This document shows positions 1 through 10,700 of a DNA stretch of 64,000 nt, piece after piece. The notes below the pieces were generated by a model that saw nothing but the letters and a program-made list of their open reading frames with translations, had not been told where the DNA came from and did not search any database. Made by a program: the position numbers and the translations under genes. The DNA is taken from NCBI GenBank assembly GCA_004026145.2, contig CP034993.1:7986770-8050769 (forward strand), read 5' to 3'. The stretch's first letter is position 1, and every line of letters starts with the position of its first letter. Origin of the DNA: Takifugu bimaculatus. Its lineage: Eukaryota; Chordata; Actinopteri; Tetraodontiformes; Tetraodontidae.

Positions 1-390
1 TCTGGCTTCATTGTTCTCCTGTGAATTTTCGGTTTCTTTGATCACTTTCGCTGACTTGTGTGTGATTGACAGCTGCTGTTTCTTTAAATTGGCACCGTTT
101 CCTCTCCGACTTCTACGGTTCCACGTTCTCGGTTAAAATGTTGTTTTTTCCTTCGATCTGAGCTGGTCAGACGTGACAGGCTGAGAAAGAGCAGCTGACT
201 CCGGCTGATTGTGCTCCGAGCGCCCTTTGACCTCCAACAGGAGTCGCTCTTAAAAGACCATTCAGCCAATTAATATTTTCAAAGAACACACGGTGCTTCT
301 AGATGTGGTCGCTGGCGTCCCGGAGCGTTACGGCACAAGCGCTCATTCATCCGCTGACTTTTCTTCCTTTCTCGTCTGTTTGCGTTGCAG

Positions 391-484
391 CTGACGAAGC
401 CCAGACGCTCGTGGCGTTCTGCACCGCATCAGCGCCGACAACAGACGTGAGCTGCTGTTCGCCAAACGCGGCTTCAGCCCGCAG
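391..484 (+). other. possible exon of an unidentified gene
   Basis: A pyrimidine-rich tract ending TTGCAG precedes 391, and CAG|GTTAGG follows at 484, so the 94 bp look like an internal exon. The frame ending in phase 0 at 484 reads a protein-like stretch, RISADNRRELLFAKRGFSPQ. That frame has a TGA at 392-394, so it needs an acceptor slightly further in (AG at 398-399) or the exon is non-coding. A second frame is open throughout but looks random. No product is recognised. Confidence 0.2.
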
Positions 485-584
485 GTTAGGCTAGGCTAGG
501 TTAGCATCGTGGCTAACGGTACGCAGAACACATCAACAAATTCAGTGAAACCTTGAACCAAGAGAATCGTTTTGGTAAAATGAT

Positions 585-880
585 ATGGCTCGCACGGGCC
601 CCCACGGGCCCCTACCAGACCCTACCGCCCCCCCCGGGCCCCTACTGGCACCTACTGGCCCCCACGGACCCCTACCAGCTCCTGCTGGCTCCTACCGGCC
701 CTCGCGGGCCCCCTACCAGCTCCTACCGGCCCTCGCGGGCCCCTACCGGCTCCTGCTGGCTCCTACCGGCCCCCACGGGCCCCTACCAGCTCCTACCGGC
801 CCCCACGGACCCCTACCGGCTCCTGCTGGCTCCTACCGGCCCCCACAGGCCCCTACCGGCCCCTGCTGGCTCCCAATGGT
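585..880. repeat. GC-rich minisatellite
   Basis: Imperfect tandem repeats built from a CCTACCGGCCCC-like core alternating with CTCCTGCTGG. Proline/glycine-rich open frames over it are by-products of the repeat and are not called as genes. Confidence 0.75.
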
Positions 881-2399
881 CTGTTTCTCTGACTGTCTCT
901 GATTGCGTTGCCCCAGTTAGCCGCGGTGCTCTCCGTTAGCTAAAGGCTAAGGGGTCGTTTGTTGAGCTCGGCTGTCAGTGTTGCCAGATGTGGATGTCAA
1001 AGTTGACCTTTTCTCAGTCTATCTGCCCCCCCCCCAAACTTATATTGGATGGCAACTAGCAATATGACCAGGAAGTGACCTCTGACCCCGCCTGAGGGCT
1101 GCTCTCCCCTCACTCTTCCATCCATCTCAGCCTTTGAGTCAATGCAGCCTCCAGTTTTCAGGACGTGATCAGAAATATGAAAACGACTGTTTTTACGTTA
1201 AAATCAACACGGGCAACGTCTGCTTGAACCTGCGCGAATCACTAGAAATGCAGAGAAATGCGTAAGGTACCGAGTTGGAGACGCTTGCAGGTCGTTCTTA
1301 GCACTGACCCACTATCGCCACCCGAGGTAACGTGCGGTATTACAGCAGCTCGGGCTGCAGCTGGCTCGTGTGGTTCTGACTGCTGACTCGTCTCTTATCA
1401 CCTGAGGTTGAGGTCTGCCCCCCAGTGTTGAATGGGTCACCGGTTGTGGTTGTTGGATGTCAGGAGCGATGGTGGAGGCGGAGCCAGTCCAGGCCGCGGC
1501 GCTCTGGTGGCCGTCTGTGGTAAATAAGCAGAAGCAGGTGCCAGAGAGTCTAGACGGGGCTGATTTGGGGTCCAGGGCCCCTGGTATGTGATATCTAATC
1601 CAGGCTCTGCCCAGCCCGAGTCCTCACAGGGAAGCTGTCCACCTCTGCCCCCCCACCCCCGACCATTTCCTGTTTAATGTTAAATCAGCACGGGGCTTTC
1701 TGACGCTTTATCTCACACACTTCTCAACTCAAACGTATCCTTGTCTCCTCCCCCCTCCCGTTCAACCAGCCCGGTCTCATCAGCTGTTGTCATAGCAACA
1801 ATGGAAGCCGACCACAACACTTGGGCTCTGTCGCCTCACAAACACGCCGGCTTTTCCCGCCACTCAAACCTGACGTCGGCGATTAAGCGCGTGAGTGACG
1901 CGTGTGGTCAGCGGCCGGTCTGAGTGTGACGGGCGCCAGACCTCAGATCAGCCTAATGAGCTGCAGATCAGACCCCGGCGAGCGGCGGCGCGGCGCTGAA
2001 GGAAGTGTTCCATTGAAATTATCAGTGAGACCTATTAAGACGGGAGCCACATGAAAGCGCCCGACCAGCTCTGGACTCTGTCAGCAGCCGGACGGCGGCG
2101 CTGAGAGGGAAAGCAGAGCCGCACGCTCGGGGCAGCGCGCCGCCCCAGCGCCGGCCTTTCGTCACGTTCGCAGAACCCGAAGACGTTCCGAGAGGAACGG
2201 GCGGCCGCGGTCTGAGGAGAGGACGAGCGCCGAAAACTGCTGAGTCACATTAACGAGAGCTGCTTCCTCGGATCTCTCGACCCGTCTCTCTTCAGCCGCC
2301 ATGCTAAAGGCGTTAGCCGCGGCTGTTAGCCCGTGTGTGCCTGACGTCTCAGTTCTGTTTGAGTCTCAGTTTGTTGGCGATTTTGTCCAACGGGGACGT

Positions 2400-2456
2400 T
2401 GACGGGGACGGGACGGGACAGGGACGGGACGAGGACGAGGACGGGACGGGGACGTG
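2400..2456. repeat. GGGAC simple repeat at the edge of the duplicated block
   Basis: Tandem GACGG/GGGAC units. The first bases of copy 2 after the N gap (34898-34917) fall in the same repeat, so the edge of copy 2 coincides with low-complexity DNA, a common point for an assembly break. Confidence 0.8.
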
Positions 2457-3903
2457 TGCTCCGTGCGAGCGGTAACCCTCCGTCTAACTCCGCCCACTCA
2501 CATGGGCGTTATTGAACTGAGCTGCAGTGAGCACGTGCCGCCTCTCCCAGAAGGCCTTGCTGCACCAGCACCAGCGACCCTGGAGCCGACCCGGCCCGAG
2601 GTTCCCCTCCGGCCTCCAATCTGGACTCCAGATCAGATCAATCTCACCATTAAAAAGAGACGATTTCAGATCAATGACTGGATTAATCATCCCTCCAGAC
2701 ATTTTTCATTTTTCATTTTAACTACAAACAATGTTTAAAATTACCGATTTGTGGGTTTAAAAATGTTAAAACTAATTTATTTCTTTTGTATGTTTGGATT
2801 CAAGATTCGAGATAGATTAAAGAGTAAAACTAAAATATCTAAGTGGGTCCAATCAGCTAGAATCAGAAAACCAGACCGACCTCAGCCCAGGCACCACCAG
2901 GTCCTGGTCCTGGTCCTGGTCCTGGTCCTGGTCCTGGTCCCGGTGAAGGCACCGAGTTCCCACGTGTCCTCGCTGAGCTCCAGACGGGATGACAGCAGGA
3001 AAACGCCGCCGCCGCAGCGACGACGGGGCCCGTTGTCGCGCTGACCTTTGACCTCTGATTGTTTGTTCCTGACACAAATGTTTGATGGAGGCGACAGATG
3101 CTGAGTCAGCGTCACATCTGGAAACATTTCATGGACTTGTCGCCACCTTTTGCTTCCTGACGTTCCGATTTTCACTGATTCTCCCCAAAGCTCTAAAATG
3201 TGGCTTGGTCCCTCCGAGTCCAGATTACCCATCAGCCCCTGCGCCGGAGCGGCTGCTGACGATGCCTGTTGTTGGAGCTCCACCTGCTGGTGGTGCAGCA
3301 GTCTGCAACCAGTCGTGCTTGTGATGAAGGCGCGCGCACACACGCACACACACGCGCACACACGCTAGTGGAGCCTGTCGCGTGTCGCGCGGAGCCGACA
3401 GGTAAAACCAGCCCAGTAAAACCAGCCCAGTAAAACCAGCGTGGCCCAGTTGAGCCCAGTTCAGTGTGAGCGAGCAGGTGTGTTTGATAGTGCTGAACTG
3501 GTTTTAATGGTTTTTCTGGATGTTTACACGAGGGAATAAAGGTGTTTTTATTTACTGACCTCGTGTTTGTGATGAGCATCAAGATAATCAGGTCGGTCTG
3601 TGAGGATGGTGGACGTTTGTCTTGTGATGTCACTTCCTTTCCAGTGAAATAGCATAAACGACAGCTGTTTCCAGGAAACTGGAATCAAACCCAAACTCCT
3701 CCTGACGCTGAGCTGGCTTTGATGGTGGGAGCGTTGAGGAGGCTCCTGAGATGAAGAACATCCCTGATGGAGCCGAGCTAACACGAAGGTCAGAAGGATT
3801 CACGTCTGATGTTGCACACATGTGGGATCGCGGCCCGTCTGGGGCCGCTTAGGCAGGTTCTGCTTCAGAAATGATGAGAACATCCTGTTTTTGAATGAGA
3901 ACA
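2457..3903. other. intergenic DNA beyond the niban1 3' end
   Basis: No gene is seen. It contains a short GGTCCT tandem (about 2899-2942), a (CA)n/(CG) microsatellite (about 3328-3366) and a 13-bp tandem near 3400-3440 with one more unit here than in copy 2. An exon-like stretch at 3921-3979, just beyond, is probably chance. Confidence 0.5.
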
Positions 3904-3909
3904 TTTATT
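3904..3909 (-). terminator. likely niban1 polyadenylation signal
   Basis: AATAAA on the minus strand, about 620 nt past the niban1 stop codon, conserved in copy 2 at 36380-36385. It is the first canonical signal I see downstream. A further candidate lies near 3546. Confidence 0.5.
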
Positions 3910-4524
3910 TTGTCTTTCAGACAGCGAAACCAGAACCACAAAAACACGCGCAGGTTCTGTTGAACCTGGACATCCACGCAGGTGAGAAGGCACGAGGTGA
4001 CGCTACGGCACAGGTCGCCACGGCAACAGGGGGAAAGCCAGTGGCCAGGCAGCACGGACAGACGAGAAAGGCACTTGGATCCCTGGATTGTCCCCAGGAC
4101 AGAGTCACACTCAGGCCCACCAGGACCAGGACCAGGACCAGGCCCTCCCTTTAGCCAGCATTCATGCGTCCATCTGAATGAAGGGATGACTGGGGCCATT
4201 GTTGCAGATCAGGAGCCTCTTCCTCGTGACGCCTCTTCCTCGCGACGCCAGAAGCGTCCGCTGCTGTTCACACTCAGGCCGCCAGGGGGCGCCACCGCCA
4301 CGGCCTGCTCATGGATGATGACGTCAGGTGTCCCCGTTTCAGGGTTCAAATGCTCCAAAAGCGACATCGAAAGCGTCAGAACTTCAGAAATCAGCGAACT
4401 CACACTGTTGTTTGTTGTTTGTGTTAGAAAACATTGAATTTTAGCTGACACGCATGCAGAAATGAAAATGTGATTATTGTTTTTTGTGCGACAGAAAAGG
4501 TTTCAGATGATCTTTGGGTCGTGT

Positions 4525-7500
4525 TCACTCCTGTTGGACTCCCAACAGCTCCTCCACTTCAATCACTTCCACCACCAGATCACGAATCTCCTTGATGGAA
4601 TCCAGAGGCGGAGCTTCAGGTCCGGACTCTGTCCCCTCCGTGGAGAGCCTGGGGGCCCCCCTGGGGAAGGGGGCGTCCTCCTCAGTCGACACCTCTGTGC
4701 TGGTGCCTGGCTCGACCTCGACGGGTTCTGTCTCCTCCGTCATGTCCTCCGTGATGTCCAGGCTGGGATCAGGGCCCTCCGAGGTCATCGGTCCTTCATC
4801 CTCGCTGTCCTCTGTCGCTGGGACTTCCTTCATGGATCCCAGCGTACTGCTCGGGGACCGATCCAGGGAACTGGACCCTGAGACGGTACATGCTGGTTGG
4901 GGTGTTTGAGCACTAAGTGAGCTTTGACAGTTTGTTTCTTCAGAGTTGTGAGCAGAACTTTGGTGCTCAGAACCTCCTGCTGAAGCTTTCATGGCTTCAT
5001 TCACACAAGCAGGACTCACAACATCCTTGGTCACACTTCCATCATGGACGGGTTCTGCTTCTTTTGGAGACTCTTCTTCAGCATGGTGCACTTCCTCTTG
5101 GACAGCAGCCACTTCAACTACTTCCTGTTGGACCACAGCCATTTCCTGTTGGGTCTCTACTACTTCCTGTTGAGGTGCAGCCACTTCCTGTTGGGTCTCC
5201 ACTGCTTCCTGTTGAGCCGCAGCCACTTCCTGTTGGGTCTCCACTGCTTCCTGTTGGACCACAGCCACTTCCTGTTGGGTCTCCACTGCTTCCTGCTGGA
5301 CCACAGCCACTTCCTGTTGTGTCCCCACTGCTTCCTGCTGGACCACAGCCACTTCCTGTTGGGTCTCCACTGCTTCCTGTTGAGCCGCAGCCACTTCATG
5401 TTGGGTCTCCACTGCTTCCTGTTGGACCACAGCCACTTCCTGTTGGGTCTCCACTGCTTCCTGCTGGACCACAGCCACTTCCTGTTGGGTCTCCACTGCT
5501 TCCTGTTGAGCCACAGCCACTTCCTGTTGGGTCTCCACTGCTTCCTGTTGGACCACAGCCACTTCCTGTTGGGTCTCCACTGCTTCCTGCTGGACCACAG
5601 CCACTTCCTGTTGGGTCCCCACTGCTTCCTGTTGAGCTGCAGCCACTTCATGTTGGGTCTCCACTGCTTCCTGTTGGACCACAGCCACTTCCGGTTGGGT
5701 CTCCACTGCTTCCTGCTGGACCACAGCCACTTCCTGTTGGGTCTCCACCGCTTCCTGTTGAGCCACAGTCACTTCCTGTTGGGTCTCCACTGCTTCCTGT
5801 TGGACCACAGCCACTTCCTGTTGGGTCTCCACTGCTTCCTGTTGAGCTGCAGCCACTTCCTGTTGGGTCTCCACTGCTTCCTGTTGGACCACATCCACTT
5901 CCTGTTGGGTCTCCACTGCTTCCTGTTGGACCACAGCCACTTCCTGTTGGGTCTCCACTGCTTCCTGCTGGACCACAGCCACTTTCTGTTGGGTCTCCAC
6001 TGCTTCCTGTTGAGCCGCAGCCACTTCCTGTTGGGTCTCCACTGCTTCCTGTTGGACCACAGCCACTTCCTGTTGGGTCTCCACTGCTTCCTGTTGAGCC
6101 GCAGCCACTTCCTGTTGGGTCTCCACTGCTTCCTGTTGGACCACCACCACTTTCTCTACTTCCTGGGCCAAAGCCATTTCCTGTTGGATGACAGAATCAA
6201 GAGCAGGTTCAGCTGCCTGCTGGTCAGCTGTGTCTGTTGAAGTTGGGGTCTCCACTTGTTTGGGAGGTTCCATTTCTGGGACGACACTCTGAACACTCGT
6301 TATGTCCTGCTGAGAGGTGGACAACAGGCTGTGTGGGACAGAGGAGGCCACTGAGTTCAGGCTGGAGTGGTTGGACTGACTGACTGACTCTCTGTCGGTG
6401 AACAGGTGATACTTCCTCAGGGCTGCTGCCTCCTTCACCACTGCAGAAGAGGAGGAGGCCATGTTAGAGAGGCTTCCCATCAGGGAGAACATGTTTGCCC
6501 CGGCTGAGGACACGCTCACCTTTGGCCACCTCTTTGTCCAGTGTTCGCAGAAGGATGTTCTCATAAACGTTCTGGACATGGATGAAGTTGGTGTAGTCGG
6601 CGTCGATGAACTGTTCGAGATTCGTAATCTCCTGTACAGAGAGCAAAATAATCAGTAAATCATCAAATCCGAACAAAAACCTAAACATGGAGTGAGACAA
6701 AGCAGGATTATCAGAAGATCTGAACCGTGGCGGGAAGCTCATCAGCCCTGAGGAGGCAGGGGAGCAGGGTTATGTCTGTTACCATGGTTACACATCTCTG
6801 AGAGGCAACCCAGCGGGACGCACAGTTTACCCCCCTGGTGCAGGTCTTGGACATGGGGGGTTAAGACTCACACTTTTGTAGGTGGGGGCCAGCTTCTGCT
6901 TGATGAAGGGCAGCGTGATGGAAACTAGAGCCTCGTGGGAGATCTTCTTCCTCACTGTGCTGCTGTCATAGTCATATTGCTGCAGAACAGACAAGAACTT
7001 TAGTTTGTCCTCCAGCTTTTATCGTCTGACTGCGTCAGGATCTCAGGACGAGGACGATCACACCCAAAACCATCTGCTGACCAACTGTGACCGACGGACC
7101 ACCGGAACCTGACGTTCCCTATTAATAAACTACATGTCCCACAATGCAATTCAAAACAAACTAGTACGATTCTTCCATTTGTCAGCAAAGTTTAGAAACG
7201 TGCCACTAGTAAAGAAAAAGGATGATCTTCAGAGGAAAGTCCAGCTGTCTGGTCCCAGTCAGGACTGGGAGGAACGCTGAGCTGCTCCATGAGTTTCATC
7301 TGAACATCTCATTAAATCGGAATCATCTTAATGGGATTCCCAGTTCTCAGAGGGAAGGCACGTGTTCCACATCTGCGGGATTCATCATTCATGAACCCTT
7401 CGCTAGAACATTAGCAGTGGATCCAGAGGTGTTCCACAGGGACACAGTGGTGCTCTGACCTTCAGAACTCTGTGTTTGGCCTTTTCAGTGGCGGCGCTGG

Positions 7501-7661
7501 CGTGCTCCGGGTCGTCCTGGAAGGTTCTGTAGAGCAGCCGCTCAAAGGTGAACGCCGCGTTCTCCATCAGCTGGAACCCAAATGAGAGTCTGGATCAGAT
7601 GGAACGTTCATGTCTCAAACACCAAGAAGGAGATAAACGGTGTGTTTAAGCAGCTGAAACA

Positions 7662-7732
<71 letters not shown>

Positions 7733-10700
7733 TCTCTACCTGCTCCAGGTCGATCTGTGTGCTGTGAATCAGTCCTGTGAGGCTTGAAAGGCCAAATGTG
7801 TCCTGCAGGTTCCTCTGGTTCTTCTCCATGGAGGAGATCTTCTGGTAGCAGCTGAGCAGGTTTGGTTTGGCCATGTTAGAGAGAAGCTGAAGGGTTGAAG
7901 AACAACTGCTCAGTTACTCCTCAGAAGAACATACACAGCACAGACTGATGATGAGCAGCAGACGAAGGCCAACAATAACTTCTGCTCCTCGGTTTTATGG
8001 ACCCAATGTTGATCTTCGATTCACATGAAGAACAAATCAGGCGATTGACCAGTGAGGACCAAACCGGGTTCTGACCTTCCTCACTTCCTCTGTGTCCCCC
8101 CTCTGGGCGCTCTGGCACACCTGGTCCATCAGGGTCTCGATCAGCTCCCGGCCCTCCTGGAAGCCAGAACTGATCGGCTCCATCAGCTCCTCCAGAACCG
8201 CGTTCAGGTAGGGCTGAACAGACTCGGAACACAGCTTCTCTGTGGGCCCCGTCACCATGGCTGCAGGAAGAACAACCAGCTGAGGTCAAACTCGAGGATC
8301 CGGTTGTTCCGCCCGAAGTTCTAAAAGATGCTTCAACTCTCATCCAACATCCAACATCTCATCGTGTCAGAAGCTCAACCGTCCTCTGGCATCAGAACGA
8401 CGACCTGACCTCCAACTTTCTCCTCCAGCTGCCGCCTAGACTCGAGGATCTGGTCCATGTCGGAGTGGATCTGGACCTCCTGCTGCCGGGCCGTGACGCG
8501 ACACTCCTCCTTCAGCAGCGACAGCCCCTCCAGCAGGTGCTCCTGAGCCAGGATGTAGGCCGCCTCCACCGTCTGAGCGCACGGAGGAGAGTCAGCACCA
8601 ACCAACCACCGGCGCCGGCAGTTAGCACAGCATTAGCAACAGACGGTCCAATGTAGCTGGAGGAAAAGGAACTGACCGCAAACCAAACTCTCTTCTTCTC
8701 TGTCCTCTTGGCTTTGAGGCGAGGCAGCAGATCTTTCTCCAGAGACGGCAGCAGCTTCTCCATCACCAGGTTTCCCATCACCTGCCAACACAACCATCAA
8801 TATTTATCTGCTTGGCATTTAGAGATTTGCTAAGCTAGCAGGGTTAGCAGCCTGTCTGTCAGGTCCGACCTCCACCAGCGCTCATAAATGGGAACTGAAA
8901 TGTTCTGGGTTCTGGTCTGGTTGGGTTCTGTGTGGTTGGTGTGAGGAGACGCACCCTGACATCACTTCCTATCAGCATGTCCCAGGGCTCGTAGTGGCCG
9001 CGGTCCTGCCGGTAGAGCTGGATGGCTTTGAGGAAGGCCTGCACCTCGCACGTCTTCTTCTTCAGGAAGTCTGGCAGAAAGACACTCATTCATGAATTCA
9101 GTTGTCACGGCAACGGCCAAACCAGACACGACGGTCCCCGGTGTGATGATGGTGATGATGATGAAGAGCCTTTCTGCATTAGAACCGTGATTACGTGTCT
9201 TCATTCGTGGACAGTAAAGGTCTCAGCAGCATCGGAAGAAAGATCAAAGCCCAAACTACAATCAAAGGCCGTTCTTCTGAAGACGGGCCCATCTCCAGCA
9301 TCTGCAACCTCAGATCCAACATGGTACTGATCAATGAGCCGTTGTGGGTCCGTCACCTCACCCTGGTTCTGGTGGCGGATGCAGTCTGACAGGATGGACA
9401 GGAAGTGGTTTCTTTTGGCTTCCTGTTTGAAGCAGAAGTACGAGTCTCTCCGGTACGGCAGCCGCAGGTAGACCGGGAACTGTCCAGGCATCCCCGACGG
9501 TGGGGGGGCGAAGTCCTCCTTCACACCTGAGACAGAACACAAGCCACCGTCACAGAACCGCCACACCTAGATGTCCAGTTGCAACGTTAAAATGGACTTC
9601 CCGGCAGACAAAAGAGCAGATCAAAGGAGTCGACATGTAAAGGAGTGACGCCATCCCGTTGGACCGTGATTACCCTGCTGATCACCGGAGTGCTCACCGG
9701 AGTCGTCGGGGAAACACCTGTCCACCATGGCCATGTAGGTGTCCTCCGTGGTGAGAGCGGTGCCCCCTGTGGGAAGCAGCTTCTGGCGAGGAGGAACTCC
9801 TTTGAGAAACGCCTGAGGACACCAGAGAGGACAGAAGGTGAGGGAGGAGGTGGCACCATCCGGATCTGCTGCTCCTGTGGTGGTTCTGACCTCCAGGCTG
9901 TCGTGACACTCCAGGCAGTGATTGGCTCTCACCACCACGTACCTGTCCCTCCACTTCCTGGTCTCATCAAAGAAAAGGAGGTTCTCTTCATACAGAACCT
10001 CAGCGTCCTGACGAGCTTCCTGTCCAGCACACAGGCAAAACAAGGTGGGACTTTTGGACAGAAGACACGACTCAGCTGTTTTCTACGGACAGGAAGGCGT
10101 CCAGGCACCTTCTGCAGGAGCAGCTGTGTGATCTTCTGCTCCCGCTGCTCCAGATCATCTTCCACCTGCAGGAACCGAGCCACGGAGAACTGCCTCCGAT
10201 AGTACGGACTGAAGTCCTTCAGCTCCGCCTGCACCTGACCTGCAGCAGGAGGAGAAGGTCAGCGTCACCTGTAGCGCTGCGTCAGCGTCACCTGTAGCCC
10301 TGAGTCAGCGTCACCTGTAGCCCTGCGTCAGCGTCACCTGTAGCCCTGCGTCAGCGTCACCTGTAGCGCCGCGTCAGCGTCACCTGTAGCCCTGCGTCAG
10401 CGTCACCTGTAGCCCTGAGTCAGCGTCACCTGTAGCCCTGAGTCAGCGTCACCTGTAGCCCTGCGTCAGCGTCACCTGTAGCCCTGAGTCAGCGTCACCT
10501 GTAGCCCTGCGTCAGCGTCACCTGTAGCGCTGCGTCAGCGTCACCTGTAGCCCTGAGTCAGCGTCACCTGTAGCCCTGAGTCAGCGTCACCTGTAGCCCT
10601 GCATCAGAGTCCCCTGTAGCCCTGAGTCAGCGTCACCTGTAGCCCTGCGTCAGCGTCACCTGTAGCGCTGCGTCAGCGTCACCTGTAGCCCTGCGTCAGC

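Larger units (their letters stand above)
1..2435. other. left flank, no recognised gene
   Basis: No coding region can be named here. It holds a GC-rich tandem array (about 585-880), a C-run near 1027, a CpG-rich stretch (about 1920-2240) that could be a promoter or CpG island, and GGGAC-type simple repeats at the right end. One exon-like segment (391-484) is listed separately. The part of copy 2 that would match this flank is not in the window, because copy 2 begins at the gap. Confidence 0.6.

Noticed and set aside
553..939. Proline/glycine-rich ORFs resembling a structural protein
   Set aside because: Produced by the GC-rich minisatellite; no splice sites, no collagen Gly-X-Y periodicity, two frames equally open.
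2301..2402. 33-codon ORF with a perfect GCCGCCATG context
   Set aside because: Short, no recognisable sequence, runs into simple repeat; no supporting splice or homology evidence.
3921..3979. Plus-strand exon-like segment with TTTCAG acceptor and CAG|GTGAGA donor
   Set aside because: It overlaps the niban1 3' region in antisense and no partner exons are visible. Conservation in copy 2 means nothing because the whole block is duplicated.
4917..6240. Long plus-strand open frames (424 and 398 codons, GSPLLPVGPQPLPV and HFLLGLHCFLLDHS types) over the niban1 repeat
   Set aside because: They are the antisense of the 42-bp coding repeat. The unit is a multiple of three without stops in those frames, so they stay open passively. 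The same shadows occur in copy 2.
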